Assembly: GCA_050330635.1 (NCBI GenBank) | Contig: JBHJNQ010000017.1 | Location: forward strand, 142,270-206,269 | Direction: 5' to 3' | Length of the DNA stretch: 64,000 nucleotides | Source: CADEDH01 sp050330635 | Lineage (GTDB): Bacteria > Actinomycetota > Acidimicrobiia > Acidimicrobiales > SZUA-35 | In this document: positions 45,784 through 54,070 of the stretch, piece after piece | Position numbering within the stretch: the stretch's first letter is position 1 | Layout of the letters: every line of letters begins with the position of its first letter | The notes under the pieces: model-generated | Told to the model about the DNA's origin: nothing | The model's database searches: none | Seen by the model: only the letters and a program-made list of their open reading frames with translations | Made by a program: the position numbers and the translations under genes

Positions 45784-46446
45784 GTGACTGGCGTCATCCA
45801 CCTCCATCACGAGGTGACCGGCGCCGGCCGACCCGTCGTGTTCACCCACGGCTGGTTGAACAGCGGTGAGGTGTGGGCCGGGGCGGTGGCGGCCCTGGAC
45901 GGGGCCGTCCGCAGCGTCACCTGGGACCTGCGGGGGCACGCCGGGTCGGCGGCGGCGGCGCCCGGACGGTACGGGCGCCGCCACGCCCTGGCCGACCTCG
46001 ACCGCATGGTGACGGTGGCCGGTGCACCGGCCATCCTCGTCGGCCACTCCCTCGGCGGGTACCTGTCACTGGCCTACGCCATCGAGCATCCCGACCGTGT
46101 CGCCGGGCTCGTGATGGTGGCCGGCGGGCCGGGCTTCCGGAGCAGGGCCAGTCTCGACGCCTGGAACGACTCGGTGCGGGCCACCGCCGCCGGTCGCGAC
46201 ATCCCCGACGGTATGGAGGAGATCTCGATGCACGTCGACTCGATGGTCATGGACCGCCTGGCCGAGATCACGGCCCCCACGGTCACCATCGTCGGCGAGC
46301 GCGACCAGCGGTTCCTGGCCTCGGCCGACGTCTTCGACAAGCACCTCGACGTCCGCCGCCGCATCGTCGTGCCCGACGCCGGGCACATGGTCCACGTCAA
46401 ACGCCCGGAGGTCGTGGCCGAGGGCGTCCTGGCGTTGGTGGCCTGA
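45784..46446 (+). CDS. Alpha/beta hydrolase
   Basis: 220 aa from a GTG at 45784 (VTGVIHLHHEVTGAGRPVV). The triad is complete: FTHGW oxyanion, GHSLGGYLS nucleophile elbow, Asp in VGERDQRFL and His in PDAGHMVHVKRP. The start is uncertain. The only good ribosome-binding site (GGGGAGGA, 45732-45739) serves an ATG at 45743, whose frame ends after 12 codons at 45781, two bases before the GTG. That mini-frame contains a C7 run (45765-45771), and one added base would fuse it to the hydrolase. It follows the D-aminoacylase gene in the same operon. Confidence 0.85.
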   Translation: MTGVIHLHHEVTGAGRPVVFTHGWLNSGEVWAGAVAALDGAVRSVTWDLRGHAGSAAAAPGRYGRRHALADLDRMVTVAGAPAILVGHSLGGYLSLAYAIEHPDRVAGLVMVAGGPGFRSRASLDAWNDSVRATAAGRDIPDGMEEISMHVDSMVMDRLAEITAPTVTIVGERDQRFLASADVFDKHLDVRRRIVVPDAGHMVHVKRPEVVAEGVLALVA

Positions 46447-46447
46447 G

Positions 46448-46473
46448 CCGCACGATCGGTCCGCACGATCGGT
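46448..46473. repeat. 13-bp tandem repeat, two copies
   Basis: CCGCACGATCGGT occurs at 46448-46460 and 46461-46473 in the 119-nt gap between the hydrolase gene and the double CoA-transferase gene. Each copy holds a CGATCG palindrome. It lies just upstream of a promoter-like TTGACG, so it might be a paired operator. No more can be said. Confidence 0.5.
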
Positions 46474-46480
46474 CCGCGCC

Positions 46481-46509
46481 TTGACGTGGCCAGCGTCACA
46501 CGCTGTCAT
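46481..46509 (+). promoter_or_regulatory. Candidate sigma-70 promoter
   Basis: TTGACG at 46481-46486 and TGTCAT at 46504-46509 are spaced by 17 nt, 57 nt upstream of the double CoA-transferase start. CAGCG-N5-CGCTG straddles the spacer (46491-46505). The -35 is good and the -10 moderate. Confidence 0.35.
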
Positions 46510-46565
46510 GACCTGACCGCGACCGGCCCCGGGGCCGGTGGGCCGACGATCGCAGGGAGAAACCG

Positions 46566-49001
46566 ATGCTGTCCAGCTACCGAGTGCTCGATCTCACCGA
46601 CGAGCGGGGCCACCTCGCCGGCCTGATGCTGCGTCAGCTGGGGGCCGAGGTGATCGCCATCGAGCCGCCGGGCGGCTCGTCGGCCCGCCGTTTGGGGCCG
46701 TTCGCCGGCGACGTCGACGATCCCGAGCGGTCGCTCCACCATTGGGCCTTCAACCGGGGCAAGAAGAGCGTCGTGCTCGATCTCGACACCGACGAGGGTC
46801 GGGACCGGCTCCGGTGGCTGGCGGCCGGGGCCGACGTGCTCATCGAGTCGTACGATCCCGGGGTGATGCGGTCCCGCGGTCTGGGACCCGATGATCTGGC
46901 CGAGCTGAACCCGGCGCTCGTCTACGTCTCGATCAGCGCCTTCGGCGGCGACGGGCCGAAGGCGGTCTGGCGGGCCACCGACGTCACCATCCAGGCGTCG
47001 GCCGGGAACATGGCCATCACCGGCGATCGCGACCGGGCACCCCTGCGGGCCGGGGGCACCGTGCCCCAGGCGTTCCACAACGCCGCCTCGGAGGCGGCCG
47101 GGGCCGCCCTCATCGCCCTCTACGAGCGCCAGACCCGCTCCGGTCTCGGCCAGCACGTCGACATGTCGGCCCAGCAGAGCATGAACCAGGCCTGCCAGTC
47201 GATGACGCTTGCCGTGCCGTTGTCGGCCACCCAGACGACCCGTATCGCCGGTGGGGCCAACCTGCAGGGAATCGACATCCAGCTGATGTGGCCGTGCGCC
47301 GACGGTCACGCCTCGGTCACCTTCCTGTTCGGGCAGGGGTTCGCCCGCTTCACCCAGAACCTCATGGACTGGGTCTTCGAGGACGGGTTCTGTGACGGGG
47401 CGACCCGCGACAAGGACTGGGTCGACTACGCCATGATGCTGCTCGACGGCCGGGAACCGGTCGAGGAGTACGAACGGGTCAAGCGGTGCCTCACCGACTT
47501 CTTCGCCACCAAGACCAAGGCCGAACTGCTCGACGGCGCCATGACCCGACGGGTCCTCGTCACCCCCGTGTGGACCACGGCCGAGGTGGTCGACAGCGAG
47601 CAGCTGGCCTTCCGCCGCTACTGGGAGGACGTCGACCACGGGAACGGCGAGACCCATCGCTATCCCGGTGCCTTCGCCAAGTTCAGCGCCAGCCCCCTCG
47701 AGCCGCTGCCCCGGGTTCCCCACCTCGGCGAGCACACCGACGAGATCCTGGCGGGGGCCGATCGCCGGCCGCAGGTGGCGGTGAAGGAGCCGGTGATGTC
47801 GACGGCCCTTCCGCTCGAGGGGGTGAAGATCCTCGACTTCATGTGGGCCATGGCCGGCCCGGCGGCGTCGCGGGTGCTGGCCGACTATGGCGCCGAGATC
47901 ATCCGCGTCGAGTCGGTCAACAAGCTCGACGCCGTCCGCACCTTGCAACCGTTCCGCCACGACGTCACCGATCCCGACAACTCGGGCATCTGGAACAACA
48001 TGAACGCCGGCAAGATGGGCCTCGCCCTCGACATGTCGAAGCCGGGGGCGATCGACGTCATCTGGGATCTCATCGACTGGGCCGACGTGGTGATGGAGTC
48101 GTTCTCGCCCAAGGCCATGGCGGCCTGGGGTCTCGACTACGCCAGCGTCGCCGCCCGCAAGCCGGACATCATCATGGCGTCGAGCTGCCTCATGGGCCAG
48201 ACCGGGCCCCTCGCCCTCCTCGCCGGCTTCGGTACGATGGCGGCCGCCATCTCCGGTTTCTTCCACCCGGTGGGGTGGCCCGACCGGGCGCCCGCCGGGC
48301 CCTTCGGGGCCTACACCGACTACACGTCACCCCGGTGGCTGGTGGCGGCGGTGATGGCCGCGCTCGAGCACCGTCGAGCCACCGGTGAGGGCCAGTACAT
48401 CGACCTGTCCCAGGCGGAGGCGGCGCTCCACCTGCTCGCTCCCGCCCTCCTCGACCGGACGGCCAACGGCCGGGTGTGGGAGCGGGCCGGGAACCGTGAC
48501 CTGGTGTTCGCCCCCCACGGCGTCTATCCCACCGCCGGTGACGATGCGTGGCTGGCCGTGGCCTGCGCCGACGATGCCGACTGGGCAGCACTGGCGGCGG
48601 TGATCGGGGCCGACGACCTGGCGCCGCTGTCGGTCGGTGAGCGTCACGCCCTCCACGACGAGCTCGACGATCGCATCTCCGCCTGGACCAGCGGCCAGGA
48701 CGGGATGGCGGCCATGTCCCGTCTCCAGGCCGCCGGCGTGCCGGCCCACATCGTGCAGAACTCCGCCGAGCTGGCCGTCGATCCCCAGATCCTCCACCGT
48801 GGTCACATGGTCGAGGTGTCGCACGCCAAGCAGGGCACGACCATCGTCGACGCCAGCCGCTTCCACCTCTCACGCACCCCGTCGGTGGTGGGCCACGGCG
48901 GGCCGACGTTCGGGGAGCACACCTTCGACATCCTGACCGGGCTGTTGGGCTACGACGGCGACCGCATCGCCGACCTGGCCGCCGCCGAACTGTTCGAATG
49001 A
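46566..49001 (+). CDS. Tandem double-domain CaiB/BaiF CoA-transferase
   Basis: 811 aa from ATG at 46566 with AGGGAG upstream. Two full class III CoA-transferase domains are fused: 1 to about 400 (LMLRQLGAEVIAIEPPGGSS) and 411-811 (EGVKILDFMWAMAGPAASRV, YGAEIIRVES). The catalytic Asp is present in domain 2 (D585, GAYTDYTSPRW) but the equivalent stretch of domain 1 reads AGGTVPQAFHNAASEAAGAA without Asp. Class III enzymes are interlocked dimers, so the fusion may make a one-chain dimer with one active site. Met411 is preceded by AAGGAG with a 6-nt spacer, so domain 2 could also be made alone. Confidence 0.92.
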   Translation: MLSSYRVLDLTDERGHLAGLMLRQLGAEVIAIEPPGGSSARRLGPFAGDVDDPERSLHHWAFNRGKKSVVLDLDTDEGRDRLRWLAAGADVLIESYDPGVMRSRGLGPDDLAELNPALVYVSISAFGGDGPKAVWRATDVTIQASAGNMAITGDRDRAPLRAGGTVPQAFHNAASEAAGAALIALYERQTRSGLGQHVDMSAQQSMNQACQSMTLAVPLSATQTTRIAGGANLQGIDIQLMWPCADGHASVTFLFGQGFARFTQNLMDWVFEDGFCDGATRDKDWVDYAMMLLDGREPVEEYERVKRCLTDFFATKTKAELLDGAMTRRVLVTPVWTTAEVVDSEQLAFRRYWEDVDHGNGETHRYPGAFAKFSASPLEPLPRVPHLGEHTDEILAGADRRPQVAVKEPVMSTALPLEGVKILDFMWAMAGPAASRVLADYGAEIIRVESVNKLDAVRTLQPFRHDVTDPDNSGIWNNMNAGKMGLALDMSKPGAIDVIWDLIDWADVVMESFSPKAMAAWGLDYASVAARKPDIIMASSCLMGQTGPLALLAGFGTMAAAISGFFHPVGWPDRAPAGPFGAYTDYTSPRWLVAAVMAALEHRRATGEGQYIDLSQAEAALHLLAPALLDRTANGRVWERAGNRDLVFAPHGVYPTAGDDAWLAVACADDADWAALAAVIGADDLAPLSVGERHALHDELDDRISAWTSGQDGMAAMSRLQAAGVPAHIVQNSAELAVDPQILHRGHMVEVSHAKQGTTIVDASRFHLSRTPSVVGHGGPTFGEHTFDILTGLLGYDGDRIADLAAAELFE
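47784..47798 (+). promoter_or_regulatory. Internal ribosome-binding site and ATG before CoA-transferase domain 2
   Basis: AAGGAG at 47784-47789 lies 6 nt before ATG at 47796-47798, in frame, exactly at the boundary between the two CoA-transferase domains. The encoded MSTALPLEGVKILDF is a normal family N-terminus. It either marks a recent gene fusion or still produces the second domain separately. Confidence 0.5.
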
Positions 49002-49013
49002 GGGTCCGGTCGG

Positions 49014-50474
49014 TCAGCGGTTGATGGGTACGGTGATCGGCTCGCTGCCTCGCGAACCCCCGACCCAGCCGCCGAGGATGGCGGAGAAGGCGCCGGCGTC
49101 GCCGCCGGCCCGCACGATCATCAACGACCCGGGCCGGAGCTTTGGGATCGTGCGTCCGGCCACGCTCGGGGGCAGGCCCTCCTCGATGCCGTCGGCCCCC
49201 CGGCGGGCCCGGTCGCCGTCGAGCACCAGGAGGGGGTCGAGCTCGGCCCGGAACCGTTCCTTCGACCACCCGGCCTCGGCGAAGACCCGCTGGTGCTCGG
49301 GAGTCATGATCAGCATGGCCTCGCCGGGCAGTTTGGGATGGCCGACGGCCAGCAGTTGGGCGGCCAGCGAGCGGGTCAACGACTCGGGCGTCCGCGACAA
49401 CTGGTCGGTGGCGGGGATCGGTCCGTGGCCGCCGAACAGGGTGACGGCATCCTGGCCCGGGGCCATCCCCCGTTCCACGCTGAGGGGTGGCCAACCCTCG
49501 GGGAGGTGCTCCTCGTCCTCGGCGAAGCACCAGCCGACCTTCGATGGCGCCCCCAGGGCGGAGCGGTCGATCCCGTTCGGTCCTGGCCGGCCCCCACCGA
49601 GGTTGCGGACGACGAGCTGGAGCGCCCGGCCGATCGTCGAGTTGGCCCGGTTGCCCTGACCGAGGGCGTTCTTGCCGCTGTTCATGCCGATCTCGTTGCG
49701 GATGGGGCCGTTGACGATCAGGACCGGACCGGAGAACCACAGCGTGCACAGCAGGCCGTGCATGTTGAACCGGTCGGTACAGGCTCCCTCGACGGCTGCC
49801 AGCACGACCGGGAAGTACTCCGGCCGGCAGCCCGCCAGGACGGCGTTGACCGCCACCTGCTCCACCGTGACCTCGACCAGGGCGGGAGGAACGATGGCCA
49901 CCACCTTGTCGGGGGCCCGGCTCGTGCCCTCCAGCATCCGCAGGACGCGGGCCTCGGTCGGCGCCACGACCGGCAACCCGTCGGTCCAGCCCCGGTCGAA
50001 CATCGCCTCGGCCTCGTCCTCCAACGTGGCCAGCTCGACCCGCCGGCTGCGCAGCGTCGTGGCCCCGAACCGGACCGCCAGCTCGTCGGTCAGCGACGGG
50101 TCGACCGACAGCGACCCGCAGCCCGGGAGATAGTCGGACGACGTGGCCGCCGTCAGCTCCCGCTCGCAGAACGCCTCCCACCGGGTCCGGTCCCAGCCGA
50201 CGATGCGGTCGGTCTCGACCCCACCCTCGACCCGGATGAGGGTGGGAACGGTCTCGATCCCGTGATGCCACGAGACGGCGAGATCGGCGTCGTGGCGGGC
50301 GTCGAGGCCCTCGGGGAATCCGGGATCGTCCTGGGTGAACACGGTGAGGGGACCACCGGCCCCCAGTTCCACCAGCACGGGGGCCACCGTCACACACGTC
50401 GGACAGTCGCGTTTGACGACGGCCACCAACCCGTCGGGGAGAGGTGGGGGCGGGGCGGAGGACGTCGCGGTCAC
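49014..50474 (-). CDS. Thioredoxin-like domain fused to a large uncharacterised domain
   Basis: 486 aa from GTG at 50474, chosen because it follows the VOC gene stop by 10 nt and has GGGAG next to it; the spacing is too short to be certain. Residues 15-110 are thioredoxin-like with the dithiol C24-P-T-C27 and a TVPTLIRV cis-Pro strand. From about 150 there is a large domain (MFDRGWTDGLPVVAPTEARV, CTDRFNMHGLLCTLWFSGPV, IRNEIGMNSGKNALGQGNRA) that I know only as an uncharacterised family in actinobacterial gene clusters, preceded by LPGCGSLS. It probably does redox chemistry on a small molecule, but no function can be named. A VOC gene lies upstream in the same direction. Confidence 0.75.
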   Translation of the reverse strand: MTATSSAPPPPLPDGLVAVVKRDCPTCVTVAPVLVELGAGGPLTVFTQDDPGFPEGLDARHDADLAVSWHHGIETVPTLIRVEGGVETDRIVGWDRTRWEAFCERELTAATSSDYLPGCGSLSVDPSLTDELAVRFGATTLRSRRVELATLEDEAEAMFDRGWTDGLPVVAPTEARVLRMLEGTSRAPDKVVAIVPPALVEVTVEQVAVNAVLAGCRPEYFPVVLAAVEGACTDRFNMHGLLCTLWFSGPVLIVNGPIRNEIGMNSGKNALGQGNRANSTIGRALQLVVRNLGGGRPGPNGIDRSALGAPSKVGWCFAEDEEHLPEGWPPLSVERGMAPGQDAVTLFGGHGPIPATDQLSRTPESLTRSLAAQLLAVGHPKLPGEAMLIMTPEHQRVFAEAGWSKERFRAELDPLLVLDGDRARRGADGIEEGLPPSVAGRTIPKLRPGSLMIVRAGGDAGAFSAILGGWVGGSRGSEPITVPINR

Positions 50475-50484
50475 CTCCCGCAAC

Positions 50485-50928
50485 CTACTCCGGGCCACCG
50501 CCGAGGTCGAAGTAGGAGCGGAGGTGGTCGGGCGTGTGGTCCCGGTCGAACTGGAAGACCTCGACCAACAGCCCGTCCGGTCCCTCGACCATGACGTAGC
50601 GGAGCATGTCGTCACCCTTGATCGGACCTGGCTCCCATCCCGCGGCCCCGAGGCGTTCCACGGTGGCCTCGAGGTCGGTCACGTTGACGCCCAGGTGGTT
50701 GACCGGGCCCCGGTGGTTGGGGGGCTGATCGTAGAGGTTGAGCCGCCCGCCGCCGACGTCGAGGAAGACGTTGCGTGACCCCGCCATCGTCTCGTCGGCC
50801 ACGACCTCGGCGCCGAAGCACCGGCGCCAAAAATCGACGGTGGCCTCCACGTCGGAGGCCATGAGGTGGGGATGGTGGAGCGCCGCCGGCGGCCGATCGC
50901 CCCCGTCGTCGCCGGCTCGACCGCTCAT
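50485..50928 (-). CDS. VOC-family (glyoxalase/dioxygenase-fold) protein
   Basis: 147 aa from ATG at 50928. HHPHLMASDVEATVDFWRRC and HLGVNVTDLEATVERL open two beta-alpha-beta-beta-beta modules, and VMVEGPDGLLVEVFQF closes them with the metal-binding Glu. His in HHPHL and Glu in VEVFQF are in the usual ligand positions. GGGAGG directly abuts the ATG, closer than normal. It lies 13 nt after the dioxygenase gene and 10 nt before the thioredoxin fusion, so the three form an operon; lyase, isomerase and epimerase activities are all possible. Confidence 0.87.
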   Translation of the reverse strand: MSGRAGDDGGDRPPAALHHPHLMASDVEATVDFWRRCFGAEVVADETMAGSRNVFLDVGGGRLNLYDQPPNHRGPVNHLGVNVTDLEATVERLGAAGWEPGPIKGDDMLRYVMVEGPDGLLVEVFQFDRDHTPDHLRSYFDLGGGPE

Positions 50929-50941
50929 CCTCCCTGCATCC

Positions 50942-52114
50942 TCAGATGCCGAGGTCGCGGAGGTTGTAGTCGCGGATGGCGTGGCGCGCCTCTGGTCCCC
51001 AGCGCAGCTCGTCCTCCCGTCCGGCGAACGGGGCGTACACGAACCGCCGCTCGTGGGGGAACCGCTGCTGGCGGGCATCGATGGCGTACATGATCAGCTT
51101 CGAGCGCTCCTCGATGTAGCCGGCGTCGTAGGTGGTGACGTCGCTGTGAACTCCACCGCTGGTGACGTCGAGGACGGAGCGACGGCGGTGGAACCCGAAG
51201 TTGATCGTGACCCGGACATCGGGACTGGTGTTGGCGAACGAGCCGTGGACCGCCTGGCGGCTGGTCATGGCCACATCGCCCGGAGCGCAGATCAGCGGCA
51301 CGGCGGTGGGCAGTCGGTCGGACCCGGCGTCGGCCACCATGGCGGCGATGTCGACCTTTCCCATCCGATGGGAGCCGGGCACGACCCAGAGCCCGTTGGT
51401 GGCGTTGCACCCGTAGAGCTGGCCCATGAAGTTGAAGCCGTGGGTGTCCTCGTCGAGGTCGGGGGCATCCCAGTGGGTCCACCCGTCCTGGTGCCAGGCC
51501 ACCGATCCCCCGAGCCCCGGCTGCTTGATCCAGACCGCCTCGTTGAACGGGGTGAAGTCGTCGCCGTTGACTGCGGCCGCCACCGACAGGAGGTCGGGAT
51601 GACCGTAGACCCGGAGGCAGGCGTCGGAGAACTGCAGGGAGCCGAGCACGAGCTGCACCACCCACGGCGGTGCCTCCGCTGGTGGGGTGGGCTCGTTCAT
51701 CTTGGCCGGATGGCGACCGTGGGCGGCCGACGTGCCACCCAGCGGGTCGGACAGGGGGCGGACCCAGCTGACGTTGCGGCCCTGGAGGCCGGTGCCGAGG
51801 GCGGGACGGCCGGCGGCGTCGAACTCCGCCTCCTTGGTGACGGGGCAGCGCTCGAGCATGTCGGCGACGTCGCGCTCGAGGTCGGCCCGCTCGTCGGGCC
51901 CCAGGACGCCCTCGAACACGTAGAACCCGTGACGGTGGTAGGCGTCGAGGATGGCCGGATCGAGCCGCCCCTCGGCGTCGAGACGGACAGGGCCCCGGTT
52001 GTCGAGCTCGAGCGCCCGACGGGTGCCCTCCTCCCGATAGCGGCTCATCGCCGCCTCGTCGTCGCCGTAGTCGACGATCGGTACCTCGACCAGCGGCAGG
52101 TTGGCCAGAGCCAT
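50942..52114 (-). CDS. Phytanoyl-CoA dioxygenase (PhyH) family protein
   Basis: 390 aa from ATG at 52114, with GGGAG 9 nt upstream. The Fe(II)/2-oxoglutarate facial triad is visible: H208 and D210 in VAWHQDGWTHWD and H290 in RQAVHGSFANTS, with R301 in DVRVTINFGFHR as 2-oxoglutarate ligand. WVVPGSHRMG is the PhyH loop. It should hydroxylate an unknown small molecule or CoA ester. It is the first gene of an operon with the VOC protein and thioredoxin fusion, and divergent from gpgS across 161 nt. Confidence 0.9.
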   Translation of the reverse strand: MALANLPLVEVPIVDYGDDEAAMSRYREEGTRRALELDNRGPVRLDAEGRLDPAILDAYHRHGFYVFEGVLGPDERADLERDVADMLERCPVTKEAEFDAAGRPALGTGLQGRNVSWVRPLSDPLGGTSAAHGRHPAKMNEPTPPAEAPPWVVQLVLGSLQFSDACLRVYGHPDLLSVAAAVNGDDFTPFNEAVWIKQPGLGGSVAWHQDGWTHWDAPDLDEDTHGFNFMGQLYGCNATNGLWVVPGSHRMGKVDIAAMVADAGSDRLPTAVPLICAPGDVAMTSRQAVHGSFANTSPDVRVTINFGFHRRRSVLDVTSGGVHSDVTTYDAGYIEERSKLIMYAIDARQQRFPHERRFVYAPFAGREDELRWGPEARHAIRDYNLRDLGI

Positions 52115-52275
52115 GGCGTGCACTCCCTCACTCGCGTTGTCATCACCAGCATCGACCGTGGACCCTGGTACCGGCAAGACGGCGGGTCAGGGCCGGTCGA
52201 CGGGCCCGGGGCGGCCGGTCCGCCTGGCCCCGCCCCCGGTGCCCTCGGCTAGGGTCGCCGGCGGAGGTCGGGCCC

Positions 52276-53169
52276 ATGGGCAGCGGTGGCGCCATCATCA
52301 CCATCAAAGGCGACGGTATCGAGCGTGCCGATGTCGTGGCCGCCAAGGGGGGTCGGTCGGTGTCGGTCTGCATCCCGTGCCGTGACGAGGGCGCCACGAT
52401 CGGCCCGATCGTCGCCGCCATCCGCCGCGAGCTGATGAGCGGCTCCGGTCCGCTGGTCGACGAGCTGGTCGTGGTCGACGACGACAGCAGCGACGACACG
52501 GCGGCGGTGGCCGCCGCCGCCGGCGCCACGGTCGCCCCGATCGCCGGGATCGACCATCCCTACGGCTCCGGCCGGGGCAAGGGCAACGCCTTGTGGGCGT
52601 CGCTGCTGGCCAGCCGGGGTGACGTGGTCGTGTGGTGCGACGGCGACGTGACGACCTTCGACCCGGAGTGGATCGTCCGCCTCGCCGCTCCCCTGCTGGC
52701 CGACCCCGGCCTGGCCCTGGTGAAGGGGGCGTTCCGGCGGCCCACGGCGGACGGGGGCGGTGGTCGAACGACCGAGCTCGTGGCCCGACCCCTGCTGTCG
52801 TTGTACTTCCCGGAGCTGGCGGCCCTGTCCCAGCCCTTGGCCGGCGAGTACGCGGTGCGGCGCTCGGTGGTCGAACAGCTCCCGTTCGTCACCGGCTGGG
52901 GGGTCGAGGTGGCCCTCCTCATCGACATCTCGGGCCGGCACGGCGCCGGTGCCATCGCCCAGGTCGATCTCGGTGAGCGGCGTCACCGTCACCGTCCCCT
53001 CCACGACCTGTCGGTCCAGGCGGCCGAGGTGATGGCGACGGTGCTGTCCCGCACCCCAGCCGGGAAGCCGTTCGCCGCCGACGATCCGGTGCTCCGGCGG
53101 GCCGACGGCACCACCGTCGAGTTGGCCTTGTCCGAGCGACCTCCGGTGGTCGAGGTCGTCGAGCGGTGA
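52276..53169 (+). CDS. gpgS: Glucosyl-3-phosphoglycerate synthase
   Basis: 297 aa from ATG at 52276, with GGAGG 8 nt upstream. It is a GT-A retaining enzyme: VSVCIPCRDEGATIG, VVDDDSSDDTAAVA, GKGNALWASLLASRGDVVVW with the metal motif CDGD (121-124), then VKGAFRRP, ELVARPLLSLYFPEL, PLAGEYAVRR and IAQVDLGERRHRHR, all diagnostic of GpgS. It transfers glucose from NDP-glucose to 3-phosphoglycerate, the first step to glucosylglycerate and methylglucose lipopolysaccharide. Its stop overlaps the phosphatase gene start by 4 nt (53166-53169), which suggests the next step is encoded there. Confidence 0.95.
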   Translation: MGSGGAIITIKGDGIERADVVAAKGGRSVSVCIPCRDEGATIGPIVAAIRRELMSGSGPLVDELVVVDDDSSDDTAAVAAAAGATVAPIAGIDHPYGSGRGKGNALWASLLASRGDVVVWCDGDVTTFDPEWIVRLAAPLLADPGLALVKGAFRRPTADGGGGRTTELVARPLLSLYFPELAALSQPLAGEYAVRRSVVEQLPFVTGWGVEVALLIDISGRHGAGAIAQVDLGERRHRHRPLHDLSVQAAEVMATVLSRTPAGKPFAADDPVLRRADGTTVELALSERPPVVEVVER

Positions 53170-53681
53170 GCTGGCTCAGCGGTCGTTCGCTCGACGGGGG
53201 CCTCGATCACCTGCTCGTCGATGGCGACCCCACCGGGATCTGGCTGGGTGGCAAGCACCTGGTCGGTCCCGGGCCCGACGCCGCCCTCGAACGGATCGGG
53301 GCCGAGCCGGCATGGATCGTCTGCCTCTGCGAGCCGCACGAGGTGGAGCACCGGTACCCCGACTATGTCGCCTGGCTGGGACGCAACGAGGGACGGCGGT
53401 CGCTGTGGCGCCCCATCCCCGACCTTACCGCCCCGCCGATGACGGTGGCCGAGACGATCGCCGCCGAGATCGCCGAGCGCCTCGATGCCGGCCATCACGT
53501 GCTCGTCCACTGTGGGGCCGGAATGGGCCGGGCCCCGACCATGGCCATCTGTGCGCTCGCCGGTCGGGGGCACGGCATCGACACGCTGCTGGAGGCGGTG
53601 GCGAGCAGTCGGCCCATGGCGGGCCCGGAGAACGGGGCCCAGTTGGAGCTGGTCCACCGCTTCGCCCGGGCAGGGCCGTGA
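53166..53681 (+). CDS. Cys-based (PTP/DSP-like) phosphatase
   Basis: 171 aa from GTG at 53166. The phosphatase loop is HCGAGMGR (115-122) with nucleophile C116 and R122, followed by AP-T, and the general acid is D86 in PIPDLTAP. This is a dual-specificity fold, here probably acting on a small phosphate. Overlap with gpgS suggests dephosphorylation of glucosyl-3-phosphoglycerate, which in mycobacteria is done by GpgP, a histidine-phosphatase-family enzyme. If so this would be a non-orthologous replacement. The last 25 codons are duplicated at 54397-54480 beyond a toxin-antitoxin pair. Confidence 0.88.
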   Translation: MSWLSGRSLDGGLDHLLVDGDPTGIWLGGKHLVGPGPDAALERIGAEPAWIVCLCEPHEVEHRYPDYVAWLGRNEGRRSLWRPIPDLTAPPMTVAETIAAEIAERLDAGHHVLVHCGAGMGRAPTMAICALAGRGHGIDTLLEAVASSRPMAGPENGAQLELVHRFARAGP

Positions 53682-53692
53682 CCAGGTGACGA
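53607..53692 (+). repeat. Direct repeat copy 1: 3' end of phosphatase gene
   Basis: The last part of the phosphatase gene plus 11 nt is repeated at 54397-54480, with eight mismatches in the first 73 bases and a 2-nt gap near the stop. It flanks the toxin-antitoxin pair on one side. It encodes SRPMAGPENGAQLELVHRFA. Confidence 0.85.
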
Positions 53693-53740
53693 CGGGCCCG
53701 AGGTGGTTTCGTCTCCGGGCTCCAACGCGTGCCGTGCCGC

Positions 53741-54070
53741 TCATCCGGCGAGGCCGAAGAACACCAGGATCGATCGACCGAGTCGGAGGAGATTCTCGTC
53801 GTCAAGTCTGCCGATGTGCGCCCCGAGCTTGGATCGGGGCACCGTGGTGATCTTGTCGACCATGAGACTGCAAGGCTCGGGAAGCCCATTCGCCTCGTTT
53901 GGCTCGATCTGCAGCCGGAGCAGTGGTGCCTCGATGGGATCCGTGGTGAAGGCGCAGACCGTCACCGAGTCGGTCCCGTCAAAGCGATCGTCCTGCACGA
54001 TCGCTACCGGGCGTGGCTTGCCGACGTAGCCGCTGCCCGCAGCCGCGGTCCAGATCTCGCCCCGTCTCAC
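53741..54070 (-). CDS. mazF: MazF/PemK-type toxin
   Basis: 109 aa from GTG at 54070, overlapping the antitoxin stop by 4 nt. MRRGEIWTAAAGSGYVGKPR with PVAIVQDDRF is the MazF N-terminus (RGEIW, then the KPRPVAIVQ strand), and SLMVDKITTVPRSKLGAHIG is the conserved RNA-binding strand pair. Length is normal. MazF toxins are ribonucleases cleaving single-stranded RNA at short sites, and the site here is unknown. No frame damage is visible, so the toxin is probably active. It reads toward the 3' end of the phosphatase gene. Confidence 0.92.
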   Translation of the reverse strand: MRRGEIWTAAAGSGYVGKPRPVAIVQDDRFDGTDSVTVCAFTTDPIEAPLLRLQIEPNEANGLPEPCSLMVDKITTVPRSKLGAHIGRLDDENLLRLGRSILVFFGLAG

